Assembly: GCF_001562115.1 (NCBI RefSeq)
Contig: NZ_CP013927.1
Span: forward strand, 62,001 to 126,000
Length of the DNA: 64,000 nt
From: Alteromonas stellipolaris
GTDB taxonomy: Bacteria > Pseudomonadota > Gammaproteobacteria > Enterobacterales > Alteromonadaceae
Direction of reading: 5' to 3'
Each line of letters starts with the position of its first letter. The first letter of the stretch is position 1. A program made the translations under genes and the position numbers. Shown here one piece after another: positions 1 through 7,919 of the stretch. The notes beneath the pieces were generated by a model. The model ran no database searches. It was not told the DNA's origin and saw only the letters and a program-made list of their open reading frames with translations.

Positions 1-7
1 CTTCTTT

Positions 8-439
8 ATGTCCCATGTTAAACATGGAGCGGCTACAATTAACTCTAAGCTATTACAATCAACGGTTAATGCTCAAGACCAACAATTGAAAGCTAATGGC
101 GCTGTTTTAGATAAAGTCGTCGACACTTTTCTCGCTAAGCAAGAAAACCACCTTTCAAACATTGAGCGAAATAGTGAAAACCTCACGGATAACCTTAAAG
201 CTACTATGAATAAGGACTTTCAGGAGTTTCTTGATATGGGATTTGAGGGGAGTGACTTAAATAAATCGCAACGAGAGAGATTTGAAAATATTGGCAATAG
301 AGCTTCATCATTGAGTAATCAAGATGACTTATTAAATGATGATTTAAAAGAACGCCTATCCGAGCTTGCAGAAAAAGTGAAAGAGCTTATTAAGTCTCTA
401 TTTAAGAAAAATGATGAACAGAGTTTGGAACAATCTTAG
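8..439 (+). CDS. Hypothetical helical protein, possibly 5'-partial
   Basis: I do not recognise this 143-residue protein. It is hydrophilic, has no signal peptide or membrane segment, and looks largely alpha-helical; its last 40 residues form a charged Leu/Lys/Glu-rich segment that could be a coiled coil. The ATG at base 8 has no convincing ribosome-binding site, and the frame stays open to the window edge, so the true start may lie outside. A clear intrinsic terminator follows about 30 bp after the stop, so this gene ends a transcription unit and is not part of the export cluster downstream. Confidence 0.55.
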   Translation: MSHVKHGAATINSKLLQSTVNAQDQQLKANGAVLDKVVDTFLAKQENHLSNIERNSENLTDNLKATMNKDFQEFLDMGFEGSDLNKSQRERFENIGNRASSLSNQDDLLNDDLKERLSELAEKVKELIKSLFKKNDEQSLEQS

Positions 440-470
440 TTATCCTTCTCTGATCTTTATTCTCCGGCTA

Positions 471-490
471 CCCGCTTCGGCGGGTTTTTT
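471..490 (+). terminator. Rho-independent terminator
   Basis: A 5-bp GC stem (CCCGC / GCGGG) closes a TTCG tetraloop and is followed directly by a run of six T. It lies just after the stop of the hypothetical gene ending at 439 and separates it from the peptide-export cluster. Confidence 0.9.
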
Positions 491-881
491 AGTGGAAATT
501 AAAGCCATAAACACAGGTTCTATTAGCTGCACCTGCTTACCATAGTATGGTTTTTAGTGATTGTGGTGTCGTGATTTTAAGAAAAATTCACCTTTAAACG
601 AAAATTCAAGCACTGCCATGTAAAAAAGCCTAAATCTTCCTTTTTTTAATTATTTTCCCCTCAAAAATAAAATCTCTTTAAAAACAGTGACTAATAATCT
701 TGAGTCTGCTGCTGTCGTGTCGCTGTCGTGGTAATGGCGGCTTATCTGACGCGTTTGACATAATTTTGACATGGGCTGTCTATTCGAAAATTGTAAATTT
801 TCGTCAAGAATAACGTCATTAATTTAAAACGTTGCGAAATAGATATACATCGTTCCGATATTGATATTGAGGGTCGTCAAA
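491..881 (+). promoter_or_regulatory. AT-rich leader region of the export/peptide cluster
   Basis: No gene is visible in this stretch. It contains two overlapping TTGACA hexamers (755-760 and 766-771), either of which could be a -35 box, but no convincing -10 hexamer at 17 bp. A short direct repeat (CGCTGTCGTG-like, about 710-730) and the dyad at 785-803 also lie here. It is presumably where transcription of the 0.9-9.1 kb cluster starts. Confidence 0.45.
785..803. promoter_or_regulatory. Candidate operator, 8-3-8 dyad
   Basis: The arms CGAAAATT and AATTTTCG are perfectly complementary around a 3-bp centre. The dyad lies about 14-32 bp downstream of the second TTGACA hexamer, where it could overlap a promoter, and about 80 bp upstream of the first gene of the cluster. 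The binding protein is unknown; the XRE regulator at the far end of the cluster is one candidate. Confidence 0.4.
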
Positions 882-1580
882 ATGTACGCTGTTACTAAAT
901 CAATTTTTACTGATATTTACTCTATATACGTAGAGCCAAGGAAAGTCTTTACTAAATCATCCAGCGATTTCGGTGCTTTTTGGGCGCCAATTCTGTTAAT
1001 ACCTCTATTGATATTCATGGCCAACTACGCTTACTTCGAACGAGTAAGCCCTGAATACTTTGTTGAGGAGCAGCTTGCTCAAAAACAAGACATTTCGCAA
1101 TCAGAATACAACGTCGCTGAAAGTCTATTATTAGATATGCACGGGTCACAGGCGTATATAACATCAACGGTCGAAGTTTTGACATGGATATTAATCGGCT
1201 TATTTTCTGCTGCATATTTGTTTATTGTCGCTAAATGGTTTTCAGGTCAGCAAATGACGTTTAGAAAATCGCTGGTTTGGACTTCGTGGTTACTAATGCC
1301 TGTCTGCATAGCCAAAATCATATCGATTATTTCTATATTCCACTCAAGTACAGGTGAAATCAGTTACACGCTTCTTTCTCCACTGACACTTGCACAAATA
1401 AGTCAGCTTTATACAAGTCTTAACATTGGGTCGACATTAGGAAGTTTGATTTCAGTTTTCACAGTTTGGGAATCAATATTACTGGCAGTATTTCTTAATA
1501 GACTTGGTTTGTCAGGTTTACTCTCTTTTGCCTTTGGAATGGCACCAATTACGACACTAACGTTGCTTGCATTCATCTAA
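882..1580 (+). CDS. Yip1-family integral membrane protein
   Basis: This 232-residue protein has about five hydrophobic segments (roughly residues 30-50, 105-125, 145-165, 185-205 and 212-232). Its layout, with an N-terminal amphipathic stretch before the first membrane segment, matches small Yip1-domain proteins of proteobacteria. I start it at the ATG at 882, preceded by a GAGGGT-like site, rather than at an upstream TTG at 861. Only 25 bp separate it from the HlyD-family gene, so it is probably co-transcribed with the export genes. Yip1-family proteins have no fixed biochemical role; a part in membrane assembly, or in self-protection from the exported peptide, is inference from position. 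Confidence 0.6.
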   Translation: MYAVTKSIFTDIYSIYVEPRKVFTKSSSDFGAFWAPILLIPLLIFMANYAYFERVSPEYFVEEQLAQKQDISQSEYNVAESLLLDMHGSQAYITSTVEVLTWILIGLFSAAYLFIVAKWFSGQQMTFRKSLVWTSWLLMPVCIAKIISIISIFHSSTGEISYTLLSPLTLAQISQLYTSLNIGSTLGSLISVFTVWESILLAVFLNRLGLSGLLSFAFGMAPITTLTLLAFI

Positions 1581-1605
1581 TCACAAGAATTATTGGAGAA
1601 ATCAG

Positions 1606-2751
1606 ATGCGAGCACGTCACATAATCCCAATATTGTTAATTGCTTCTATAAGCGTTGCTGCTTCAGTAATTAATCCAGTTGATAAAACTATTGCTGTCAG
1701 AGTTGAAAAAGTTCAGCTTGGAAGCGTACAAGACCTGATTGTGGCAAACGGAACGATTGAACTTGAAAAACGTGTATCTATCAGCCCTTACGTTTCTGCA
1801 AGAGTAGTAAAGGTATTTGTAAAAGAGGGAGAACTCGTCAACAAAGGTGACATTTTAGCGACTTTAGATTCTACAGATGAGTTAACAAAACTACAAAGCA
1901 GAATGTCAGATTACGAGATACAAAAATTGCAAACTGAAAAGGCGAGTATTGACCTTAAAAAGCAGGTTGCAAACCAAAAACGTTTATCTTCAATGCTGCA
2001 AAGCGGTCATATTAATATTTCTCAATTTGAGGAGTCGCAGCATGATTTGAGAGTTGCTGAAATAAACTTACTAGAAGCAAAACAAAGAGAAAAACAATTG
2101 TTTCAACTGGTTGAGGAACAGAAAGAAATATTAACCAAGGTTAATATTGTAGCTCCATTTAACGGCTTAATCACGAGTGTAGATGCATTACCCGGTGAAT
2201 ATGTGATTGGGCAAAATTACTACAACAATGGCAGTAATCTATTTGGTCTCGCTTCCATTGAAAATTCATTTGTAGATGTTTCTTTAACTCAAGCTGAAGT
2301 AGCTAAAGTTTCGATCGGGCAAGAAGTAAAGATCTTTCCCTCGGCATACAGAGACAATGTGCTAATGGGGTCTATTGCATACATTAACCCAATAGCTAAA
2401 AAAAATAATACATCTGGGCATCCTATGTTTTCCGTGAAAGTGCAATTACCAAAACTTCCAAGAGGCTTACTTTCGGGTATGACTTGTAGAGCCGAAATAG
2501 TCGACAATCAAAACGAAAATTCACTGCATGTACCTATAGCCGCTGTTGTCCGGACCGAAGAGAACCCTTTCGTTTGGTTGGTGACAGAAAAAGGAAAAAT
2601 CGAAAAACGCTTTATTACTCTCGCTGAATCGTCTGATGTTAGTCAAATTATTAAGACAGGGATATTAGAAGGGGAAAATGTAGTAGTTGGGCCACTTAGG
2701 CTAATGAATCAACTTGAACCTGGCAAGTTTGTTGAGATGTTAGGAGATTGA
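1606..2751 (+). CDS. HlyD/MacA-family periplasmic adaptor
   Basis: This 381-residue protein has the usual membrane-fusion layout: an N-terminal membrane anchor (residues 5-22), a biotinyl/lipoyl-like half (near VSARVVKVFVKEGELVNKGD), a coiled-coil hairpin (about residues 95-180), the second lipoyl half (IVAPFNGLITSVDALPGEYV) and beta-barrel and membrane-proximal domains. It would link the inner-membrane ABC permease to an outer-membrane TolC-type channel. The start is the ATG at 1606 with TTGGAGAA just upstream; the open frame extends further upstream only to a TTG. The next gene begins 2 bp after its stop. No TolC homologue lies in this cluster, so the channel is probably supplied by the host. 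Confidence 0.85.
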   Translation: MRARHIIPILLIASISVAASVINPVDKTIAVRVEKVQLGSVQDLIVANGTIELEKRVSISPYVSARVVKVFVKEGELVNKGDILATLDSTDELTKLQSRMSDYEIQKLQTEKASIDLKKQVANQKRLSSMLQSGHINISQFEESQHDLRVAEINLLEAKQREKQLFQLVEEQKEILTKVNIVAPFNGLITSVDALPGEYVIGQNYYNNGSNLFGLASIENSFVDVSLTQAEVAKVSIGQEVKIFPSAYRDNVLMGSIAYINPIAKKNNTSGHPMFSVKVQLPKLPRGLLSGMTCRAEIVDNQNENSLHVPIAAVVRTEENPFVWLVTEKGKIEKRFITLAESSDVSQIIKTGILEGENVVVGPLRLMNQLEPGKFVEMLGD

Positions 2752-2753
2752 TA

Positions 2754-3440
2754 ATGGAACTGTTATTGAACCTAAAAAACATCGTAAAAACATACCACGG
2801 TGCAGAGACTAATTTGAAAGTCCTCTCAGAACTTAGTTTCGAAATGGCTATAGGGGATATGGTTAGTATCGTGGGACCCTCTGGTGAAGGTAAATCTACG
2901 CTACTAAATATCATTGGGTGTTTGGATACGCCTGACTCAGGCAGTTATACCCTTAAAGGGCAAAATATATATGGCAAGTCACAAGAAGAGCTTGCTGGCC
3001 TGAGAAGCCAATATATAGGTTTTGTGTTTCAGCAGTTTCACCTGTATCAACGACTAACCACCCTTGAAAATGTGATGCTTCCTCTCGTTTATCAAGGCAT
3101 AAATCGTAGAAACCGGATCAAGCGAAGCGAAGAAATCTTGAAATCTGTGGGACTTGGGAAAAAGCTTCAACATAAACCATGTGAGTTGAGTGGTGGCCAA
3201 CGTCAACGAGTTTCAATAGCTAGAGCTCTGGTTGGGAATCCATCTATGTTGCTCGCTGATGAGCCCACTGGAAACCTGGATGCCTCAACAACTGAAGACA
3301 TACTCCAACTTTTTGAATCCTTAAATAGAGAAGGCCTTTCTATTTTAACGATTACACACGAACAATCAGTTGCAAATAGGGCTAACTCTGTCTTCAAGCT
3401 CACTTCTGGAAAGCTTATAGAGCAGAGGTATGCAGCATGA
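2754..3440 (+). CDS. MacB-type ABC transporter ATPase
   Basis: This 228-residue nucleotide-binding protein energises the adjacent FtsX-like permease. It shows Walker A (GPSGEGKST, about residues 39-47), a Q-loop (FVFQQF), the signature LSGGQRQR, Walker B with catalytic Glu (MLLADEP), the D-loop and the H-loop (TITHE). This is the LolD/MacB subfamily, in which the ATPase and permease are often separate polypeptides, as here. The stop overlaps the permease start by 4 bp (ATGA), so the two are translationally coupled. Confidence 0.9.
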   Translation: MELLLNLKNIVKTYHGAETNLKVLSELSFEMAIGDMVSIVGPSGEGKSTLLNIIGCLDTPDSGSYTLKGQNIYGKSQEELAGLRSQYIGFVFQQFHLYQRLTTLENVMLPLVYQGINRRNRIKRSEEILKSVGLGKKLQHKPCELSGGQRQRVSIARALVGNPSMLLADEPTGNLDASTTEDILQLFESLNREGLSILTITHEQSVANRANSVFKLTSGKLIEQRYAA

Positions 3441-4672
3441 CACCTTTTCAATTCACAATTGCGGTATTTGGTGAAGCGTTCAAGGCCATCCGAGAGAATA
3501 TGGTGCGTTGTATTTTGGCGGTTGTAGGAATAGGTATCGGAGTCTTTAGTGTGACGGCAATAATGATCGTAGTTTTAGGGTTTAAAACGAAACTAGATAA
3601 CCAACTTAACACAATTGCTCCCAATTTAATTGTTGTTGAATATAAACAAAGTATTAAAGATAAGCTCATTGGCAAAATGGAGTCATTATCTTTCCAAGAT
3701 TATATTGATATCAGCAACGACAACTTAGATATATCTAATCTAATGGCTACGGTTCACCCAGTTGGCTTTGTAGGAAAAATTAGCTTTGAAGATAGATTTC
3801 ACTCGACAAGAGTGGTCGGCACAGGGGCAAACTACCTGTCTGCCTATAAGTCCTTTCCCCAATATGGTCGCTATTTTTTAGAGCAAGATTATGCTGAAAA
3901 AAGGCGCGTTGCATTCCTCGGTGCAACTGTAGCTTCAGAGTTGAACGTGGGCCCAGAAAATATTGGTGATTTTTTTCTTTTCAATGATGAATGGTTCCGA
4001 CTGATTGGCATAGGTGAGGAAAAAGGGCGACTCTTTGGGATAGATCAAGATGACTATATTCATATTCCAAACAACACACTCAATTCCATGATTGGCGATG
4101 AGTATAACTCAGATACCTCTATATCATTCTCTTTCAATGACTCAGGAAATGCGCAGAACATCAAATCTACAATTAAAACTTTAATTTCTGAGAATCATTT
4201 TTCATCTCCAGAATTTGTAAAAAATGTCAAATTCACTGACACAAAACAGTCTGTGAAAGAGTTTGATTCGATTAGTTCTGGAGTTACATACATAGCTTTA
4301 ATCATCGTGTCGATTAGTATCGTTGTGGGTGCTATAGGCGTGACCAACACGATGATGGCTTCTTATAAAGAACGCATCCGCGAAATAGGTATATCAAAGG
4401 CAATAGGCGCTACCAACACGTTCATTATGTGGCAATACATGGTAGAGGGTGCCTCTCTCACATTACTTGGTGGAGCTGTTGGTGCAGTGTTTGGTTACAT
4501 GCTTGGGGTAGGGTTAACCACAGTAGTGCCTGGCTTAGTTACTCCACAAGTTAATTTTTTATATTTAGTGCTATTTACAATGGCTTTTATCGTGCTTGGG
4601 CTTACCGTTGGATATATGCCGGCGAAGAAAGCCAGTAGTTTAACGCCAATTGAAGCGTTAGACACACACTGA
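3437..4672 (+). CDS. MacB/FtsX-type ABC transporter permease
   Basis: This 411-residue permease has one N-terminal membrane helix (about 20-45), a large extracytoplasmic domain (about 50-275) and three C-terminal helices (about 280-305, 335-360 and 375-400), with the conserved segment MMASYKERIREIGISKAIGA of FtsX-type permeases. Together with the adaptor and ATPase it forms a mechanotransmission pump that acts on periplasmic substrates. MacAB-type pumps often export peptides, toxins or siderophores. The two tiny peptide genes start 70 bp after its stop, which makes their products, or damage from them, the likely substrate or reason for this pump; that link is inference. Confidence 0.88.
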   Translation: MTPFQFTIAVFGEAFKAIRENMVRCILAVVGIGIGVFSVTAIMIVVLGFKTKLDNQLNTIAPNLIVVEYKQSIKDKLIGKMESLSFQDYIDISNDNLDISNLMATVHPVGFVGKISFEDRFHSTRVVGTGANYLSAYKSFPQYGRYFLEQDYAEKRRVAFLGATVASELNVGPENIGDFFLFNDEWFRLIGIGEEKGRLFGIDQDDYIHIPNNTLNSMIGDEYNSDTSISFSFNDSGNAQNIKSTIKTLISENHFSSPEFVKNVKFTDTKQSVKEFDSISSGVTYIALIIVSISIVVGAIGVTNTMMASYKERIREIGISKAIGATNTFIMWQYMVEGASLTLLGGAVGAVFGYMLGVGLTTVVPGLVTPQVNFLYLVLFTMAFIVLGLTVGYMPAKKASSLTPIEALDTH

Positions 4673-4741
4673 ATTTGTGGGGCATTCCCACAGATATCTC
4701 TCGTAATTTTGCGTGAGATTAATTTAAAAAAGGAAATAACT

Positions 4742-4858
4742 ATGAAATCGCTTTATTTGAAAAATGAACCTGTAGTAACAAGCAACGTGGATAGCGTCAT
4801 TGAGCCGGTATCTACAATTGTAATGATTGTTGTTGCTATAGGTCCAAAAATTAAATAA
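4742..4858 (+). CDS. Candidate precursor peptide A (38 aa)
   Basis: This 38-codon gene has a good ribosome-binding site (AAAGGAAAT, about 8 bp before ATG). The N-terminal half is polar and shares the pattern MK-x3-LKNE and a later VD pair with the next small gene. The C-terminal half is hydrophobic (STIVMIVVAIGPKIK), rich in Ile and Val, with one Gly and one Pro. A conserved leader with an unrelated core is the hallmark of ribosomally made, modified peptides (RiPPs) and of two-component bacteriocins. A 12-bp perfect stem-loop overlaps the stop codon. There is no Gly-Gly leader-cleavage site and no Cys, Ser/Thr-rich or His-rich core, so known RiPP classes do not fit. The gene is real with good confidence; the function is inference. 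Confidence 0.7.
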   Translation: MKSLYLKNEPVVTSNVDSVIEPVSTIVMIVVAIGPKIK

Positions 4859-4881
4859 GCAGGCTGCAACCTGCTTATTTA
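4852..4881 (+). terminator. 12-bp stem-loop overlapping the stop of peptide A
   Basis: A perfect 12-bp inverted repeat (TAAATAAGCAGG / CCTGCTTATTTA) has a 6-nt loop and includes the TAA stop codon of peptide A. It has no long T tract of its own, so it is better read as an mRNA-stabilising or attenuating hairpin that keeps peptide mRNA more abundant than the downstream genes. Confidence 0.6.
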
Positions 4882-4886
4882 TAGAG

Positions 4887-4915
4887 CGGCTATCCATTAG
4901 GTAGCCGAAATTTTT
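4887..4915 (+). terminator. Partial terminator/attenuator between the peptide genes
   Basis: The arms CGGCTA and TAGCCG, extended by two G-C pairs across a bulged T, close an ATTA loop; AAATTTTT follows. This is intrinsic-terminator-like and would reduce read-through from peptide A into peptide B. Confidence 0.6.
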
Positions 4916-4956
4916 AGTCAACTTTAAATTTAGTATAAGTAAAAGGAAGTTACAAG

Positions 4957-5082
4957 ATGAAAATTCCAAAACTTAAAAACGAGGCTAAACACGCAGTTGG
5001 AACAAGCGTTGACGAAACAGTAGGCGCAGCTTGTTTTGGCATCGGCATGGCAGTTGGTGTTTACCTTAATCAATTAAGATAA
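4957..5082 (+). CDS. Candidate precursor peptide B (41 aa)
   Basis: This 41-codon gene has a ribosome-binding site (AAGGAAG, 8 bp before ATG). The N-terminus repeats the MK-x3-LKNE pattern at the same residues (6-9) as peptide A, followed by a SVDE segment that aligns with NVDS of A. The C-terminal part (GAACFGIGMAVGVYLNQLR) is Gly- and Ala-rich, contains one Cys, and has GxxxG-like spacing (G30-G34) of the kind known from helix-helix contacts in two-peptide bacteriocins. A GC-rich hairpin lies between it and the cupin-like genes. Interpretation: second precursor of the same system, perhaps acting with peptide A. Gene confidence is good; activity is unproven. Confidence 0.7.
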   Translation: MKIPKLKNEAKHAVGTSVDETVGAACFGIGMAVGVYLNQLR

Positions 5083-5091
5083 ATCGGTTCG

Positions 5092-5117
5092 CTCCCGTGC
5101 TTTTTTTAGCACGGGAG
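5092..5117 (+). terminator. GC-rich stem-loop after peptide B
   Basis: A perfect 10-bp stem (CTCCCGTGCT / AGCACGGGAG) surrounds a loop of six T. No T tract follows it on the + strand, so it is more likely an attenuator or RNA-stability element than a full terminator. The ribosome-binding site of the next gene starts about 10 bp later. Confidence 0.6.
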
Positions 5118-5138
5118 TATCTTATCAGGAGAATAAAA

Positions 5139-6134
5139 ATGAAGGATTTTCAAAACCATATTGATGCGGTAAATGATCCTAGAGCGCAGCAAAAACTCGC
5201 AAAGTACTACGAGGATAATCCAAGTATTACAGCCTCTATCAAAAATGCTGAGGTAATGCCTTGGGTTCGAGAGATTGAAGAGCGGCTAGTAAGGACACAA
5301 AACTCAGATTTTCTCGACTCTGCTTGGTTTGCCGCGAACAAGAGCAAGCTGCTTAGTGATGTAAATGAAATCCTTCAAAAACTATGTTTTGAAGTAGAGC
5401 TGATAAAAAAAAACAAGCTGTATTATTCAGCTATTTATTCTTTATCAGGCCCTGCGACAAAAGGCATCGCGCTTTATCAAAGTGACGCTTTAGATGTTTC
5501 GCTTATCGTTGTAAGCAAAACAGAGCTTCAACTAGAAAAGAAAGCGAGAAAAGGCGTAAGAGGGATAACCATCCTAGAAAATACCATGCATATGTTCACG
5601 GTAAAAGGTTCCGGCACAATGGAAAAGTATTGTTTGGATGAACCTATAGACAATGATCAATCTGTGCCAGATATGTTTCAAGGACGCAAACAAGAATTTC
5701 AATATCGACCGGGTGATTTAATTTCCATTCATGGTGGATATGATGGGTTGACGTACAAATCATGTGAGATTAATTCTCTTTTTCTTTGTGTAACTCCTAA
5801 AGTTAATTCACGAATTGTTCGGCCTCAATATGATGTCGATTCCGGCAAACTTCTCGCATGTATTGCGTCAGATAGTCTGGCTCCAAGAATCCAAATGGTA
5901 ACAATTTTATTGCGAGAGTTTGGTGTTACCAATAGTGCAGAAATAATAAAGCCTTTGTTGGAGCATAAAAATCCATACGTGAGGTGGCACGTCGCGCGTG
6001 AACTTTATTTTACGGACAAAGAAGGGGCAAGGGAAGTATTCGAAATGCTTGCGAATGATAAGAGCCCTGTTTTGAGAGAAGGAGCGCAAGAGTGTCTTAA
6101 AGAAATTTATGGAGAAGAAACATGCCATATGTAA
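5139..6134 (+). CDS. Cupin-like/HEAT-repeat protein, paralogue 1
   Basis: This 331-residue protein (start chosen at the ATG at 5139, with AGGAG 7-9 bp upstream; the frame extends upstream into the hairpin) has three parts. These are an N-terminal helical part (1-90), a beta-rich middle (about 95-225) that resembles a cupin barrel, and a C-terminal HEAT-like helical repeat part (about 255-325, including PLLEHKNPYVRWHVARELYF). It has the same order and similar size as the next gene, so the two are probably paralogues. Here the HxH metal-binding pair seen in the partner is not present; only scattered His residues (H151 and H198) remain. It may be a non-catalytic partner that binds the leader peptide. 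No family name is assigned with certainty. Confidence 0.6.
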   Translation: MKDFQNHIDAVNDPRAQQKLAKYYEDNPSITASIKNAEVMPWVREIEERLVRTQNSDFLDSAWFAANKSKLLSDVNEILQKLCFEVELIKKNKLYYSAIYSLSGPATKGIALYQSDALDVSLIVVSKTELQLEKKARKGVRGITILENTMHMFTVKGSGTMEKYCLDEPIDNDQSVPDMFQGRKQEFQYRPGDLISIHGGYDGLTYKSCEINSLFLCVTPKVNSRIVRPQYDVDSGKLLACIASDSLAPRIQMVTILLREFGVTNSAEIIKPLLEHKNPYVRWHVARELYFTDKEGAREVFEMLANDKSPVLREGAQECLKEIYGEETCHM

Positions 6135-7045
6135 TTGAACACGAAGAAAAAGAAGCAATATCACTAGAGGAATTGGTTGAGTACCTAGTTGATAACAACA
6201 TTGAAACAGCCAAACATGAAGAAATGATCGAAGCGGCGCCTATGCTTGCAAAGTTAGGTAATAATCCTACTTTTCTTTCTGATATGGTTACAAAAGAACT
6301 TCATAATTACAGTGAATTCCAAGACGAGAATACTTATTCTTCACAGGTTATTCTCTTGCATCCACCAAGGCCTGATATACGGTTTTTCGTAAGAGCCAAC
6401 ATATGGCCTGGAAAGGCAGATTACCTAACTGCATTAAATGGAACAGATGCTTTCTTCTACCATCGTCCTCACGATCACAACTTTAACTTCTTAACTGTAG
6501 GGTATCACGGACCAGGTTATTGGAGTGATTACTATGAATATGACTATGGCGATATTGATGGTTATGCAGGTGAAGATGCACAGTTACGCTTTATTGAGCG
6601 CTCTAGGTTGGATAAAGGCAAATTAATGCTGTATCGAGCTCACGTTGATGTACACGATCAACTTCCAGCAGACTCATTCTCTGTATCGTTAAATATTATG
6701 GAAAATTCCATAAAAAACCCGTTTTTAGACCAGTATTCTTACGATTTGAAAAACAAAACAATCAAAGGGATCATCAACCAAAACAACACAGACTCACTAT
6801 TTCAACTTGCATTAATGAGTGATAGCGGCAACTCCAGAGATGTAATTGAACACATTGCCAAAAATCACGAATTTAGCCGAGTAAGGCTAAATGCTATCCA
6901 TGCACTCGCAAGTAGGCAATATTCGGTGGAACAAGCTGTGTCGGTTCTCAACAGTTATTTAGCTGCTCCTTCTGCTCTAGTCAGAAAAACGGTGGAGCAG
7001 TCTATTAGAAGAATGGAGCAACACAATGCCAAAGTTAAAGCTTGA
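6122..7045 (+). CDS. Cupin-like/HEAT-repeat protein, paralogue 2 (putative modifying enzyme)
   Basis: This 307-residue protein overlaps the preceding gene by 13 bp. The N-terminus (1-75) is helical and acidic. The middle (about 75-195) is beta-rich and holds a plausible metal site: H114, then H117-D-H119 (HxH of cupin motif 1), and H174/H178 in the position of motif 2. A very aromatic Tyr-rich segment (about 133-143) lies between them. The C-terminus (about 220-300) is HEAT-like. The likely role is a metal-dependent oxygenase or other modifying enzyme acting on peptides A and B, with the helical repeats binding the substrate. That is inferred from motif and position. The start overlap suggests coupled synthesis with paralogue 1. 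Confidence 0.6.
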   Translation: MPYVIEHEEKEAISLEELVEYLVDNNIETAKHEEMIEAAPMLAKLGNNPTFLSDMVTKELHNYSEFQDENTYSSQVILLHPPRPDIRFFVRANIWPGKADYLTALNGTDAFFYHRPHDHNFNFLTVGYHGPGYWSDYYEYDYGDIDGYAGEDAQLRFIERSRLDKGKLMLYRAHVDVHDQLPADSFSVSLNIMENSIKNPFLDQYSYDLKNKTIKGIINQNNTDSLFQLALMSDSGNSRDVIEHIAKNHEFSRVRLNAIHALASRQYSVEQAVSVLNSYLAAPSALVRKTVEQSIRRMEQHNAKVKA

Positions 7046-7907
7046 TCACATCAATAGGTCTTATGGATCAAATCATGTCCTCAATGACTTGTCACTGAGT
7101 CTAGAATTTGATGAAGGTGCCATTGTAGGCATTGTAGGAAAAAACGGTGCTGGGAAATCAACATTACTTCGCATTCTGGCTAATATTGACGACCAGCACA
7201 CAGGAACATTTAAAGTTGAAGTTCAAAATTCTGAAATAGCAACAAAATATGACGTTGGCTTTCTTCCAGAAGAAAGAAGCCTTCCTAAATTTGGTACTGT
7301 TTTTAATGTTTTGATGTTGTGGGCTGAACTAAGGGGTTATAAAGGCCCGCACTGTAAAAAATTGGTTGAAACGTGGTTATCTAAAGTTAATTTGGAAGAT
7401 GTTGCTGGAACGCCAATAAAGAAATTAAGTAAAGGCAACAACCAAAAACTCCAACTTGCATGCTGTTTGTTGCATTCTCCCAAGTTTATTATTTTCGACG
7501 AACCATTTTCCGGACTAGACCCCGCGAACCAGGAGTTGGTGATGGAGCTTTTAATTGAACAGAAGCAAAATGGCTCGTTGATAATTATCAGCGCACATCA
7601 ACTTGAGCTCTTAGAGCGTCTATGTGATGTGTCATATCTTATGGTTCATGGCACATTGAAAATGTTTGAAAAAAATAACCTAAGTAAAAAGGTAAAACGA
7701 CTTTCTTACAATGGAGACTTAGATGAAAGGCTTTCGTTTCTTAAACCTTATACCGGTGATTTACAAGGTATAAGTCCCGATGATTTAAGGCAGCTCAATT
7801 CTCGGGAGAAAACTCAATTTCTTGAGGCCTTATTGTCTGGCGAGGTCGTTCTTAATCAAAGTAAAAGTGAGACGCTTCGGGACCACTACTTCGCCAACCA
7901 AGCTTAA
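7026..7907 (+). CDS. ABC-2 type transporter ATPase
   Basis: This 293-residue ATPase overlaps the preceding gene by 20 bp. Walker A is GKNGAGKST (about 38-46). The signature is the divergent LSKGNNQK, as in the NatA/CcmA-like group. Walker B is FIIFDEP, and the H-loop histidine is in SAHQ. A C-terminal extension of about 85 residues follows the nucleotide-binding core. It pairs with the permease encoded 12 bp downstream. In peptide clusters such ABC-2 pairs either export the product or give self-immunity; with a separate MacAB pump present, immunity is a reasonable guess. Confidence 0.85.
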   Translation: MPKLKLDHINRSYGSNHVLNDLSLSLEFDEGAIVGIVGKNGAGKSTLLRILANIDDQHTGTFKVEVQNSEIATKYDVGFLPEERSLPKFGTVFNVLMLWAELRGYKGPHCKKLVETWLSKVNLEDVAGTPIKKLSKGNNQKLQLACCLLHSPKFIIFDEPFSGLDPANQELVMELLIEQKQNGSLIIISAHQLELLERLCDVSYLMVHGTLKMFEKNNLSKKVKRLSYNGDLDERLSFLKPYTGDLQGISPDDLRQLNSREKTQFLEALLSGEVVLNQSKSETLRDHYFANQA

Positions 7908-7919
7908 AAGGAGATCATC

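Noticed and set aside
540..550. CCATAGTATGG palindrome as an operator
   Set aside because: Only 5-bp arms, far from any start, no second copy nearby.
5097..5138. Earlier in-frame start for cupin-like paralogue 1
   Set aside because: It would place the start inside the 10-bp hairpin and has no ribosome-binding site; the ATG at 5139 has AGGAG at the right distance.
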